In this document: in pieces, positions 49,907 to 58,594 of the stretch | How the letters are laid out: every line of letters begins with the position of its first letter | Numbering within the stretch: the first letter of the stretch is position 1 | Assembly (NCBI GenBank): GCA_904501975.1 | Contig: CAJGCZ010000001.1 | Span: 62,001 to 126,000, forward strand | Length of the DNA: 64,000 nucleotides | DNA from: an uncultured Akkermansia sp. | GTDB lineage: Bacteria > Verrucomicrobiota > Verrucomicrobiia > Verrucomicrobiales > Akkermansiaceae | Direction of reading: 5' to 3' | Position numbers and translations under genes: made by a program | Notes under the pieces: model-generated | The model's database searches: none | Seen by the model: only the letters and a program-made list of their open reading frames with translations | What the model was told of the DNA's origin: nothing

Positions 49907-50470
49907 TTAGTGCTTGCCGCACTTGCACTCATGGCCTTCACCATGGCCGCCGCAGCATTCGTGCCCCTCACCGTGGCCACCGCAGCACTCATGCTCACCA
50001 TCATGCTTATGAGCGCAATCGGAATCGCAATCTTCGCAATCGCCGTGGCAGCCACCACCGCAAGAGCAACCGCTCATCTGCTGCTGCATGCTTTCGGCCA
50101 CCTCCTCATCAGTCGGAGCCTCACCCTTCTCAATAGCAATGCAAAGGTACTGGTGAACAGTGGAAAGCAGTTCATCGAGTTCCTGGCGAGCCTCAAGGAA
50201 GCCGCGGCAAACATCGTTGTCCACAACATTCTGGCGGAGAGAATCAAATTTAGCAATTTCTTCTTCAGAGGGAGCCATACCGGCCATGTGCTTATTGCGA
50301 AGCTGCTCGCCGTACTCGTTCACCTGACGGAACAAATCCGTAGCTTCAGGATTCTGATAGAACAGACGAATACGAGCATTAGCAGAAACAACCTTCTGAG
50401 ACTGAGCGAAACCGGCAGCCAGCTCGGAGGTCAACTTAGCAAGTTCGGGCGTAAGAGACGTATTAGACAT
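49907..50470 (-). CDS. YlbF/YmcA-like protein with a Cys/His-rich metal-binding tail
   Basis: 187 residues. The first 130 are helical and resemble the YlbF/YmcA (DUF964) family: LTSELAAGFAQSQKVVSANA, then FRQVNEYGEQLRNKHM and DNDVCRGFLEARQELDELLS. In Bacillus these form an Fe-S-binding complex that affects RNase Y-dependent RNA processing. The last 55 residues are a low-complexity Cys/His/Gly tail (CSCGGGCHGDCEDCDSDC, then repeats of GEHECCGGHG and ending ECKCGKH) able to bind several metal ions or a cluster. The function here is not known. Single gene with its own terminator. Confidence 0.75.
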   Translation of the reverse strand: MSNTSLTPELAKLTSELAAGFAQSQKVVSANARIRLFYQNPEATDLFRQVNEYGEQLRNKHMAGMAPSEEEIAKFDSLRQNVVDNDVCRGFLEARQELDELLSTVHQYLCIAIEKGEAPTDEEVAESMQQQMSGCSCGGGCHGDCEDCDSDCAHKHDGEHECCGGHGEGHECCGGHGEGHECKCGKH

Positions 50471-50592
50471 AACGCGGGTATACTAGCACATAGGCGACGC
50501 TCTTGCAATGACACATTGAGTCAGCACCCTCACATTCCGGTCATGTATTGACAGGAAAAACAGTAAATATCCCTTTCAAACAGCGTTTTCTC

Positions 50593-50622
50593 TTGTCAAT
50601 GAGAGGGACAGTGTGATACAAT
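50593..50622 (+). promoter_or_regulatory. hisB promoter, leaderless configuration
   Basis: -35 TTGTCA (50593-50598), 18-bp spacer, -10 TACAAT (50617-50622), 8 nt before the ATG at 50631. Confidence 0.6.
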
Positions 50623-50630
50623 GAACCAGC

Positions 50631-51218
50631 ATGAGAACAGCAGATTGCAAGAGAACCACAGGAGAAACTGACATTTCCTTAAAACTGAATCTGGATGGCA
50701 CGGGCAAAGCCGACATTAAGACCGGCCACGCTTTTTTTGACCACATGCTGCATCTGCTGTCACGTCATAGTCTGATTGATATGGAATTGCGTACCGTGGG
50801 CGACTTAGAGGTAGACGCCCACCACACCGTAGAAGACACCGGCATTGTCATTGGTGAAACCATTTTGAAAGCACTGGGCGACAAAAAAGGCATCAACCGC
50901 TACGGGTGCGCCTATGTTCCCATGGATGAAACCCTGTGCCGCTGCGTAATCGATATCTCCAACCGTCCGTATCTGGAGTTCAGAGCCCCGCAAGGTGCCG
51001 CAGATGCCCCCAATATGCCTCTCTCCCTCACCGTAGAATTTTGCCGCGCTATTGTCAACAATCTGCGCTGCAATCTGCACATTGAAGTATTCTACGGCAT
51101 GGATGGACACCACATTGCAGAGGCTGTCTTTAAAAGCTTGGCTCGTGCCTTGCGTCAGGCCGTAGAATCGGATACACGCACGGCTGGTCTCATACCCTCA
51201 ACCAAAGGCGCCCTTTAA
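50631..51218 (+). CDS. hisB: Imidazoleglycerol-phosphate dehydratase
   Basis: 195 residues, the monofunctional form (no histidinol-phosphatase domain). The manganese-binding histidine clusters are GHAFFDHMLHLLSRHS (32-47), DAHHTVEDTGI (about 62-72) and MDGHHIAEAVFKSLARAL near the C-terminus. It dehydrates IGP to imidazole acetol phosphate in histidine synthesis; HisC then acts on the product. It is 6 nt upstream of hisH in the same operon. Confidence 0.96.
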   Translation: MRTADCKRTTGETDISLKLNLDGTGKADIKTGHAFFDHMLHLLSRHSLIDMELRTVGDLEVDAHHTVEDTGIVIGETILKALGDKKGINRYGCAYVPMDETLCRCVIDISNRPYLEFRAPQGAADAPNMPLSLTVEFCRAIVNNLRCNLHIEVFYGMDGHHIAEAVFKSLARALRQAVESDTRTAGLIPSTKGAL

Positions 51219-51224
51219 TAGCAC

Positions 51225-51839
51225 ATGAGTACCCTCGGCATCATCGATTACGGCGCAGGCAATTTGGCCAGTGTATGCAACTCCTTCCTTGCCATTGGAA
51301 AGGCAGCGAAGTTGGTGCGAACAGAGGCTGATTTAGAGGGTATCTCACACCTTGTACTCCCCGGCGTTGGCGCTTTTGGCGATTGCTCCGAAGCACTTCA
51401 CAAGCAAGGACTCGTTACAGCCATTCGCAACTGGGTGAGCCAAGATAAGCCTTTTCTTGGCATCTGTATCGGCTATCAAATCCTTTTCGAAAGCAGTGAT
51501 GAAACACCCGGTGCTTCCGGTCTTGGCCTATTCAAAGGACACGTTAAACGCTTTACAGATAACGGCATGAAAATCCCCCACATGGGATGGAACAAAGTAA
51601 CGCCGTCTAATCCGCAGCATCCTATCTGGGCAGATATGGGCGCAGACCCATATTTCTACTACGTGCACTCCTATTATCCGGAACCGGAAGACAAGGAAAT
51701 CATAGCAGCCACCACCGGATATGCTGATACATTTGCTGCTGCCATCATCAAAGGCAATCTCATAGCAACACAATTTCACCCGGAAAAAAGCCAAATCCAG
51801 GGTTTACGCCTCCTCCGCAACTTTCTTACCTTATCATAA
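51225..51839 (+). CDS. hisH: Imidazole glycerol phosphate synthase, glutaminase subunit
   Basis: 204 residues, class I glutamine amidotransferase. The nucleophile cysteine is in PFLGICIGYQILFE (elbow GICIG), and the His-Glu pair in ATQFHPEKSQIQGLRLLRNF. It supplies ammonia to HisF; hisF is not in the window. It follows hisB by 6 nt and precedes the LptF/G-like gene by 6 nt, so histidine and lipopolysaccharide-export genes share a transcript. Confidence 0.95.
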   Translation: MSTLGIIDYGAGNLASVCNSFLAIGKAAKLVRTEADLEGISHLVLPGVGAFGDCSEALHKQGLVTAIRNWVSQDKPFLGICIGYQILFESSDETPGASGLGLFKGHVKRFTDNGMKIPHMGWNKVTPSNPQHPIWADMGADPYFYYVHSYYPEPEDKEIIAATTGYADTFAAAIIKGNLIATQFHPEKSQIQGLRLLRNFLTLS

Positions 51840-51845
51840 CTTATC

Positions 51846-53093
51846 GTGAAGACGCTCGATCGATACATACTTCGCCAGCTCATATCCGTCACATTCCTCG
51901 GTGTGATGTCTCTCACTCTGTTAATGTTGCTGGGGCAATTATTTAAAGAATTACATAGCTTGCTGGTGGAAAGTGGTGCACCTGCAACCATTGTCATTGA
52001 TTTCATTTTGCAGGTTATCCCCTTCTCCTTAACCTTTACCGTGCCGTGGGGCTTCCTCACAGCCGTATTGTTGGTATACGGACGATTAGCCGCAGACAAC
52101 GAATTAACCTCGATGCGCATGGCGGGGTTGAGCCTGTGGCGCTTAAGTGCTCCGGCCATTGGTATGGGCATCGTGCTTTCCGGGCTGTGCTACTATATTA
52201 ATATTGAGGTAGCCCCGAAGGGTAAAAATGCAATGAGTGAGCTGGTAATGAAAGCCGCTATGGATAACCCCAAAAACCTGCTTAATGCCGGCCAGGGTGC
52301 AACCAAGCTCGATGGCGTGCAACTCTATACCGAGGGTAAAACGGAGGATAGATTGCTGGGTGTTCATATTTACCCCATGGCCAAAGATGGCGGCAAGGCA
52401 GATGCGTTCGGCATGGGTGGTTTCTCCGCCGCACATGCACAATCCGCAGTCATCGGCGATTTCGATATTAAGACGCGTATTCTGGACCTCACCCTGTACA
52501 ATGTAACAATTGAGCAGCAGGAGGATGGTGGCAGAATCATTAATCAGCTTACAACATCAGAGCTGCCTCTGCAAGTGCATGTGCCCATCCGCACACACCG
52601 TAAAATGAAACCCAATCGTTTCACCAATGCAGAAATTGCTGATGAATTAGAGCACTGGGAAAAGATTCGCCATACAGACCCGGAGTCTCTTGAGCTCTAC
52701 TCCAAGGCTGCAGCCCAGCAATCACCGTTCCCCTGCGCTTCCAACTTGTGGGACGCTGCAACATCCGACAGTAAATTCTACCACAACAACATGAACAAGA
52801 AAAACGAGCGAGCTTTCCGCACGGAAGGTATTCAACGCGCTTCCTTTGCCTGCGCTTGCATCGTCTTCTCTCTTATCGGTGTTCCCTTGGCCATTACGGC
52901 ACGCCGCCGCGATACATCAACGGGCTTTGCCATTGGTATCATGGTGGCAGCTCTCTATTTCGTGGCCTTGGTCTTCTGCGAAACTTCTCGCAAATCCGGT
53001 GGCATCACGCCCTACATCGTACTGTGGATTCCGAACGTGCTTGGCATTGCCTTTGCCGTTTGGCAGCATGCTAAAGCTAAGTACAGAGGATGA
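51846..53093 (+). CDS. LptF/LptG family permease (YjgP/YjgQ)
   Basis: 415 residues starting with GTG. The N-terminal TLDRYILRQLISVTFLGVMS is the family signature, with six transmembrane helices in two groups of three (about 13-115 and 330-410) and a periplasmic beta-jellyroll-like domain between. LptF and LptG form the inner-membrane part of the lipopolysaccharide export machine. Only one paralogue is in the window, so F versus G cannot be decided. Its stop overlaps the next start (ATGA at 53090). Confidence 0.85.
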   Translation: MKTLDRYILRQLISVTFLGVMSLTLLMLLGQLFKELHSLLVESGAPATIVIDFILQVIPFSLTFTVPWGFLTAVLLVYGRLAADNELTSMRMAGLSLWRLSAPAIGMGIVLSGLCYYINIEVAPKGKNAMSELVMKAAMDNPKNLLNAGQGATKLDGVQLYTEGKTEDRLLGVHIYPMAKDGGKADAFGMGGFSAAHAQSAVIGDFDIKTRILDLTLYNVTIEQQEDGGRIINQLTTSELPLQVHVPIRTHRKMKPNRFTNAEIADELEHWEKIRHTDPESLELYSKAAAQQSPFPCASNLWDAATSDSKFYHNNMNKKNERAFRTEGIQRASFACACIVFSLIGVPLAITARRRDTSTGFAIGIMVAALYFVALVFCETSRKSGGITPYIVLWIPNVLGIAFAVWQHAKAKYRG

Positions 53094-53791
53094 TATTCCG
53101 ATTTTGCAGCATTGTAGCAGCCACATCCTTGTTAAGCTGCTGTGTAACGGCTCCCTGCGGAGATACCGTTTCCAGAGAATATGCCATCGATATGGCTAAA
53201 CAATACACCACGCTGCGATGGACCGCCACAGATGCCAACGCTCTCCACGGTTTAGATGCAGATGGTCAATGGATAGACACACCGGATGCAGCTGCATCCT
53301 CAAGCTTAGGTTCTGCGATGTGGTGGACTCCCGGAGTCAACATCGGAATGCCCTATAAATGGGGAGGTTTTGATACGCCTAAAGAGTTCTTAAAGAGACT
53401 CAGCAAGGAATCCCCTGTTTATGCAGGTGATTATGCCTCCGAGGCAAAAGTTGCAGGCGGAGATGACGCTGTGAGCCGTTATGCTGCCGGCATCGATTGT
53501 TCCGGCTTGGTATCTCGCTGCTGGCGTTTGTCTCGCCCGTATTCTACAAGAGAGTTAGCCGGGTTGTGTGATGCATTATCCGATTTTTCGGAACTGAAAG
53601 CCGGTGATATTGCACTTAAACCCGGCGTGCATGTTATCTTGTTTGATTCATGGGCGAACAAAGAGCACAGTGCTTTTTATGCCATTGAAGCAGGCGGTGT
53701 TCCGCATTGGAAGTGCTACCGTTACCTCATCAGCATAGATACGCTGAAAAAACTCGGTTATACCCCCTACCGCTATAAGAACATTCGCTGA
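53090..53791 (+). CDS. NlpC/P60-like lipoprotein, probable cell wall hydrolase
   Basis: 233 residues. Signal with lipobox LLSCC (Cys17/18). The C-terminal half has a papain-like NlpC/P60 pattern: the nucleophile cysteine in AAGIDCSGLVSRCW and a histidine in ELKAGDIALKPGVHVILF, in the expected order and spacing of about 45 residues. It may cleave peptide cross-links in peptidoglycan. Translation is coupled to the LptF/G gene by a 4-bp overlap; last gene of the hisB-hisH-lptF run before a strong terminator. Confidence 0.75.
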   Translation: MIFRFCSIVAATSLLSCCVTAPCGDTVSREYAIDMAKQYTTLRWTATDANALHGLDADGQWIDTPDAAASSSLGSAMWWTPGVNIGMPYKWGGFDTPKEFLKRLSKESPVYAGDYASEAKVAGGDDAVSRYAAGIDCSGLVSRCWRLSRPYSTRELAGLCDALSDFSELKAGDIALKPGVHVILFDSWANKEHSAFYAIEAGGVPHWKCYRYLISIDTLKKLGYTPYRYKNIR

Positions 53792-53841
53792 TTCCCATCC
53801 TCGGCGACCTTGCAGTATAAACCTTGCTAATCGTCTACAGT

Positions 53842-53883
53842 AAAAAGTCCTCCTTTCGCCATACGGCAAAAGGAGGACTTTTT
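53842..53883. terminator. Strong bidirectional terminator between nlpC and rplY genes
   Basis: A 19-bp stem with one mismatch (53842-53860 with 53865-53883) and an ATAC loop, A-rich and T-rich at the two ends, serving two convergent operons. Confidence 0.92.
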
Positions 53884-53905
53884 AAAGTAATATGTACGCG
53901 ATAGA

Positions 53906-54460
53906 TTAGGGCTTCACAACAGAAGCAAGAACTACCGTGCCATTGAACGGAGAAGTTACATTGGCGGGAAGCTCAACCTGACCAAGGCGGAAGGACTCAC
54001 CAAGCTTAACAGCGGTGATGTCGCCGGTTACGCAGCAGGGGATGTCCTTAACAGCGCACTTAACAGGAACCTCGTGCACAATCTGGTGAACAACACCACC
54101 CATGCCAACACCAACGGGTGTGCCGGTAAGCTTAACGGCAACCTTGGTCTTAACAACTGTCTCAGGAGTTACAGCCTCGAAGTCGAGGTGCATGGTGGAG
54201 TCGGTAAGGAAGCAGCGCTGAACATCCTTAACCATGGCAAGGAGCTCGGTGCCATCCAAGTTCAACTTAACGAGAACGCTGTCGGAATCAGCAGCGTTGA
54301 GGAAGTTGCGAACGTCAGAAATCTTAGCCTGAACGTTGATGTTGCCCTCAACAGCCGGACCGTAGATAACGCCGGGGATGAAGCCCTGAGCGCGGAGAGC
54401 GTTGAGCTTACCGGTACCGATAACCTCGCGCTTCGTTACATTGAGTGTAAGAGTCGTCAT
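53906..54460 (-). CDS. rplY: 50S ribosomal protein L25/Ctc (TL5 type)
   Basis: 184 residues. Two-domain L25 of the Ctc/TL5 type, which binds 5S rRNA. KREVIGTGKLNALRAQGFIPGVIYGP, in segments KLNALRAQGFIPGVIYGP (18-35), and MVKDVQRCFLTDSTMHLDFEAV are family signatures of the N-terminal domain; the C-terminal TL5 beta domain follows (HEVPVKCAVKDIPCCVTGDI). It stands alone; the usual neighbours prs and pth are absent. Confidence 0.93.
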   Translation of the reverse strand: MTTLTLNVTKREVIGTGKLNALRAQGFIPGVIYGPAVEGNINVQAKISDVRNFLNAADSDSVLVKLNLDGTELLAMVKDVQRCFLTDSTMHLDFEAVTPETVVKTKVAVKLTGTPVGVGMGGVVHQIVHEVPVKCAVKDIPCCVTGDITAVKLGESFRLGQVELPANVTSPFNGTVVLASVVKP

Positions 54461-54631
54461 AATCGTAATATGATTGTTTGAAATTGTGTTTTGTGGAGTT
54501 CATCCGACGTCGGTGCGCGTCTTTGTCACCCGCCGGGATTGTCTCACCCAGCCACAAGGCATGAGTGGGCGCGTAGAATGCCACTTTTGTTAAGAAAAGT
54601 CAAGCTAAATTCAATAATTCGCATTAAAATC

Positions 54632-54660
54632 TTGCATTTTCAACTAAATAATGGTAGAAA
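54632..54660 (+). promoter_or_regulatory. Promoter of the 54668 lipoprotein gene, leaderless configuration
   Basis: -35 TTGCAT (54632-54637), 17-bp spacer, -10 TAGAAA (54655-54660), 7 nt before the ATG at 54668. Confidence 0.5.
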
Positions 54661-54667
54661 ATCGCGC

Positions 54668-55435
54668 ATGAAGAAGCTTCAACTGATTCTGTCTTTACTT
54701 TTTACCAGTTTCACACTCTTATCCTGCCAGATCTATTTAAAATCTGAGAGCGGGTTATACAATGTGGAATTGAAAAAGAACCCTAAAGTTTTGGTAGACG
54801 GATGCTGGAGCTGGGGGAAAGGCAACCCTTATGCGGGAGAAAAATCCGGCAAAATCTATATTCATCCCTTGGATGTGTCCAAAGTACGACACAACAATCC
54901 TGAAGCAGCCTCGCTCATGGTAGTGCAAATGCAGGACTATATTGTACAAGCCATGGTAAAAGAGCTCAGAGAAATGAATGCAGCCAACCATACTAATTGG
55001 ACACTGACGACCAATCCGTCCGAGGCAGATGTGTGCATCCACACGGCTGTTGTTAAATTTCGCCCCCAACAACCGGCTCTCAAAGTTACCACCACCATCA
55101 CCAGCACTTTAGGTGCCGTGCCCGGGGCTTCTAAGATTTTCAGTTTTATCTCAGAGGGCAACATCACGCTTGAAGGTACTATGCGCGATGCCCGCAGCGG
55201 GCAACTGCTTGTAGCATTCAAAGACACCAACCGAAAGTCGGCAAGGCTTTACACGGCAGAGGCATACTCCAAAACCGGTAATGCAGATGTAAACCTGAAA
55301 GCTTGGGCAGAGAAGCTTGCGCGCTTGGTGCGCGAATCCGCATACGACAGGATGGGCAACAGCACCATGCAGAAGAAAATCCGTGAGCGCTCCTACTTCG
55401 ATGTATTCTCGCAGTCTGTAGCGGATTCCTTCTGA
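54668..55435 (+). CDS. Lipoprotein, DUF3313-like
   Basis: 255 residues with a signal and lipobox LLSC (Cys about 20). The mature part (VDGCWSWGKGNPYAGEKSGK; KIYIHPLDVSKVRHNNPEA; LEGTMRDARSGQLLVAFKD) resembles the DUF3313 group of outer-membrane lipoproteins, mainly through the region around EADVCIHTAVVKFRP and the final domain. No enzymatic motif. The in-frame extension to 54491 contains no signal peptide and is rejected; the promoter supports 54668. Followed after 19 nt by rnr. Confidence 0.72.
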   Translation: MKKLQLILSLLFTSFTLLSCQIYLKSESGLYNVELKKNPKVLVDGCWSWGKGNPYAGEKSGKIYIHPLDVSKVRHNNPEAASLMVVQMQDYIVQAMVKELREMNAANHTNWTLTTNPSEADVCIHTAVVKFRPQQPALKVTTTITSTLGAVPGASKIFSFISEGNITLEGTMRDARSGQLLVAFKDTNRKSARLYTAEAYSKTGNADVNLKAWAEKLARLVRESAYDRMGNSTMQKKIRERSYFDVFSQSVADSF

Positions 55436-55454
55436 TTCCTATATCTATCCTGCA

Positions 55455-57665
55455 ATGTCGCTCTCTTTAGAAGACCAACTGCTGGCTTACCTGCGTTCCA
55501 AGAGTTACGAACCACAGGATGCATCTGCCATTGCGCGAGGCATGGGTATATCCTCGCAAGAGCGCCCGGCTTTGCGCGCAATTCTTAAAGAATGGCAGGA
55601 TAATGGGACCCTGCAACGCCTGAAAGGAGCGCGCCTTATTTTAAGACAGGTGGTAGATTCTGCACTCGAGGGGCGTATCCACAAAGCAGCACGTGGTAAA
55701 CTCTTCTTTATTCCCAACGAAGCCGCACTGAAACAGCTGCGCAACCTCACCGGGTTTGAAGATGCAGGGCACATTGAGTTACCTATTAGAGAGCACCGCG
55801 ATGGCGGCGCTATGCACGGCGATATTGTACGCGTTACCGTTAAGCTGAACGCCTCCGCTCAATTTACTCGCAGTAAGAAAAGGAGGCATACATACCCGGA
55901 AGATTCGCAGCTGCGACCGGAAGCTCGTGTTGAAGAGATACTTGAGCGCCGCGCCAAAACTTGGATTGGTATCTATCAGCCCGGTGGCAGATACGGCTAC
56001 ATGCAAGGCGATGGACGAAGTGCCCCTGAGAGAGTTCGTCTTACAGCCCCTGCTCCGCAAGATGTGCAAGCCGGCATGGTCATTACTGTTAGCATTGGCT
56101 GTTATGCTCGCGGTCGCATGGAACCCACCGGCACGGTGGAAACGGTGTTGGGGTACCCTGATGAAGCCGGTGTGGACCTTGCCACAGTGATACAACGCCA
56201 CGCACTGAAGAGCGATTTCCCTGCTTCCGTATTAGCAGAAGCAGATGCCTTACCCGGTACTATTCCTGCGCAGGAATATGAAAATAGAGACGATTGGCGA
56301 GACCGCCTCGTTTTTACTATTGACCCGGATACAGCGAAGGATTACGACGACGCTATCAGTATCCGCCCGCTGGATAACGACTGCTGGGAGCTGGCAGTCC
56401 ATATAGCAGACGTCAGTTATTACGTTGCACCCAATAGCGAGCTGGATCACGAGGCCTACCTGCGAGGCAATTCCACCTATCTGCCGGACTACGTCATTCC
56501 CATGCTGCCACCGCGTTTGTGTGACGATTTATGCTCCCTTAAACAAGGGGTGGACAGGCTCACACGTCTGTGCCTCATGCGCATCAACCGTAAGGGCGAA
56601 GTCTTCCGTGCCGAATTCCGCAACGCTGTTATATGCTCGCGCCGCCGTTTAGACTACGCAACAGCTCTCGCAGTCATTGAAAACCGAGCAAGTACCGGTG
56701 ATGATGAGCTGGATGAAGCCTTGCAGCAGGCACACCATTTAGCAAACAAATTGCGACAGCGCCGCATGAAGGCCGGTGCTCTCAATTTGGAGGTTCCGGA
56801 GTTGAAGCTCAAGCTGGACGACAACGGCAAAGTCATAGCCGTGGAAGAAGAGCGCAGCGATGCCGCGCACCAAATGATTGAAGAGTTTATGCTGGCTGCG
56901 AATGAAGCCGTAGCCAAGGCTCTTAGCCAGCAGTTAACTCCTACAATTTACCGCATTCATGAGGAACCGGACCCGGCCAAACTATTTTCCTTTGCCAACT
57001 TAGCGCGCAGTTACGGTATAAACGCCGGCGCTCTCACATCTCGTGAAGAGCTGGCGCGCGTTGCCGAGGCTATTCATGGGCATGCTGATGAAAATATACT
57101 CACTACGGCTTTGTTGCGTGCTATGATGCGTGCCCGCTACTCCACAGAGGCACTTGGGCATTTCGGCTTAGCCAAAGGAGATTACTGCCACTTTACCAGT
57201 CCTATCCGCCGATATGCGGATTTGCTGGTGCACCGCGGGTTTGAACGCTTGGTTAGGGGTAAGCAAGCCACTATCAAGCTGCCCGATATCGGGCAACTCA
57301 GTTCCATTGCTGAACATATTTCAGAAACAGAACGCATATCTGCCATTGCTGAAAAGGAAGCAGTGCAAATGAAATTAGCAGCATTCCTGGAAGACGAGTG
57401 CCAAAGTGATACACCTCGCTCGTGGGAGGCTGTTATCACGGATTCTTATCCGCAAGGTATGGCTGTGGAAGTACCTATGCTGCGATTGAAGGGATTTATC
57501 AGCGGCGATGAGCTAGGCTCTCGTTGGTATTTTGAGCGCCACACGCGCCGTTGGTCTTCATTCGATGGTCAATTCCTTCTCCCGGGGGCAACCATCACAG
57601 TTGTTCCTATTTACATTGATAGAAGCTCCTATTTTGCCGATTTTCGCCCTATTTTAGAAAAATAA
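55455..57665 (+). CDS. rnr: Ribonuclease R
   Basis: 736 residues of the RNase II/R 3'-5' exoribonuclease family. N-terminal winged-helix-like region and cold-shock domains (1 to about 260), then the RNB catalytic domain: VFTIDPDTAKDYDDAIS with the magnesium aspartates, LPRL-type MLPPRLCDDLCSL, and HFTSPIRRYADLLVHRGFE. An S1-like C-terminal domain follows, but the Lys-rich tail of E. coli RNase R is missing. It degrades structured RNA and takes part in rRNA quality control. Located 19 nt behind the lipoprotein gene. Confidence 0.95.
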   Translation: MSLSLEDQLLAYLRSKSYEPQDASAIARGMGISSQERPALRAILKEWQDNGTLQRLKGARLILRQVVDSALEGRIHKAARGKLFFIPNEAALKQLRNLTGFEDAGHIELPIREHRDGGAMHGDIVRVTVKLNASAQFTRSKKRRHTYPEDSQLRPEARVEEILERRAKTWIGIYQPGGRYGYMQGDGRSAPERVRLTAPAPQDVQAGMVITVSIGCYARGRMEPTGTVETVLGYPDEAGVDLATVIQRHALKSDFPASVLAEADALPGTIPAQEYENRDDWRDRLVFTIDPDTAKDYDDAISIRPLDNDCWELAVHIADVSYYVAPNSELDHEAYLRGNSTYLPDYVIPMLPPRLCDDLCSLKQGVDRLTRLCLMRINRKGEVFRAEFRNAVICSRRRLDYATALAVIENRASTGDDELDEALQQAHHLANKLRQRRMKAGALNLEVPELKLKLDDNGKVIAVEEERSDAAHQMIEEFMLAANEAVAKALSQQLTPTIYRIHEEPDPAKLFSFANLARSYGINAGALTSREELARVAEAIHGHADENILTTALLRAMMRARYSTEALGHFGLAKGDYCHFTSPIRRYADLLVHRGFERLVRGKQATIKLPDIGQLSSIAEHISETERISAIAEKEAVQMKLAAFLEDECQSDTPRSWEAVITDSYPQGMAVEVPMLRLKGFISGDELGSRWYFERHTRRWSSFDGQFLLPGATITVVPIYIDRSSYFADFRPILEK

Positions 57666-57697
57666 TAGCTTTTTGTCATTTTTTTCTGTTATTCTTC

Positions 57698-57726
57698 TTG
57701 CTTTTCCTACAAAGTTAGTATATATT
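57698..57726 (+). promoter_or_regulatory. Promoter of the first ankyrin gene
   Basis: -35 TTGCTT (57698-57703), 17-bp spacer, -10 TATATT (57721-57726). The leader carries AAGGAGAG, the best Shine-Dalgarno in the window, 7-8 nt before the ATG at 57746. Confidence 0.65.
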
Positions 57727-57745
57727 AACTCCAAGGAGAGATAAA

Positions 57746-58213
57746 ATGAAAGCAAAAATCACATTCTCAATCATCGGAGCAGTCCTTCTGGCAGCAGTAT
57801 CCACCCCGGTTGCACAAGCAGACACGCCTCGCAACCATCCTATGAAGCAGGTGTTGCGTGCTGCATACCAAGGCGACGATGAACTTAAGGCTTTGTTGCA
57901 GCAAGGCATCAACGTCAATGCAGCTGACAATGACGGCGAAACTGCCCTGATGGAAGCAGCTGACAGCCGCAATGCAGATGCAGTTCGAGTACTCATTGCC
58001 AACGGTGCAGATGTAAACGCTGCGGATGAAGACGGAGAAACCGCCCTGATGATTGCCGCAGACGAAGGCAACCTCGAAGCCGTCAAGCTTCTGATTGAAG
58101 CCGGTGCCAATGTCAATGCCCGTGATGACGAGGGAGAAACCGCCCTCGATAAAGCGCGCGACGAGCGCAATCGTGCTGTCATTCAAGAGCTGGAGGCAGC
58201 CGGCGCACGCTAA
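57746..58213 (+). CDS. Exported ankyrin-repeat protein 1
   Basis: 155 residues. Signal peptide about 1-26 (ending VAQADT), then four ankyrin-type repeats: DNDGETALMEAADSRNADAV, DEDGETALMIAADEGNLEAV and DDEGETALDKARDERNRAVI, with GADVNAAD and GANVNARD turns. Ankyrin stacks mediate protein binding; here the location is periplasmic or extracellular. The unusual true Shine-Dalgarno suggests strong translation. It is followed by an intrinsic terminator and the MITE-like element. Confidence 0.9.
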   Translation: MKAKITFSIIGAVLLAAVSTPVAQADTPRNHPMKQVLRAAYQGDDELKALLQQGINVNAADNDGETALMEAADSRNADAVRVLIANGADVNAADEDGETALMIAADEGNLEAVKLLIEAGANVNARDDEGETALDKARDERNRAVIQELEAAGAR

Positions 58214-58236
58214 GCATTACTAAACACACTTTTGAC

Positions 58237-58268
58237 AAAGCCTGAGGATACACCCCTCAGGCTTTTTT
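58237..58268 (+). terminator. Terminator of ankyrin gene 1
   Basis: An 11-bp stem (AAAGCCTGAGG 58237-58247 with CCTCAGGCTTT 58255-58265), a 7-nt loop and a T-run to 58268. The left copy of the target duplication of the downstream element begins in this T-run. Confidence 0.9.
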
Positions 58269-58272
58269 ACTA
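58265..58272 (+). repeat. Left 8-bp target site duplication
   Basis: TTTTACTA directly abuts the left terminal inverted repeat and is repeated exactly at 58743-58750. Confidence 0.85.
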
Positions 58273-58350
58273 CGCTCTGTTAAACTTTTTAGTTGATAAA
58301 TGGGAATTTGTGGAAGTACGAAGGACGAATTCCGAAGGACGAATTTACCG

Positions 58351-58436
58351 CGAGCGCAGCGAGCCGAATTTGAGAGCCCTGCAGGGCGCCATAAAATAGC
58401 CCGGTGGTGGAGCCGCGTCAGCGGCGAAACCCCGGG
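58351..58436. repeat. Left arm of nested REP-like inverted repeat
   Basis: It shares with the reverse complement of 58595-58680 the blocks GAGCGCAGCGA, GAATTTGAGAGCCC (58366-58379, perfect), TAGCCCGG and AACCCCGGG, in the same order. Confidence 0.8.
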
Positions 58437-58451
58437 TTAATCGTCCATCCA

Positions 58452-58471
58452 TTGGAACCCCGGAGGGGTGG
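58452..58471. repeat. Left copy of CCCC-GGAGGGG palindromic block
   Basis: TTGGAACCCCGGAGGGGTGG; its inverted partner lies at 58558-58578 (CCACCCCTAACGGGGTTCCAA is the plus-strand form, given here only as CCACCCC...GGGGTTCC). Confidence 0.75.
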
Positions 58472-58557
58472 TATAAAGGGGTGCATCCAGTTGCAGTGTT
58501 CTTTCGTTATTGATGTTTATCAATAAATAAGCACAAATATTACAGCCACGCATTATG

Positions 58558-58578
58558 CCACCCCTAACGGGGTTCCAA
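58558..58578. repeat. Right copy of the CCCC/GGGG palindromic block
   Basis: The inverted partner of 58452-58471; the outer TTGGAACCCC and the GGGGTGG parts match exactly, and the centre differs. Confidence 0.75.
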
Positions 58579-58594
58579 AATATTTTTCATCTTT

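Noticed and set aside
54491..54667. 59-codon extension of the DUF3313-like lipoprotein
   Set aside because: It would bury the signal peptide internally; the promoter ends 7 nt before 54668.
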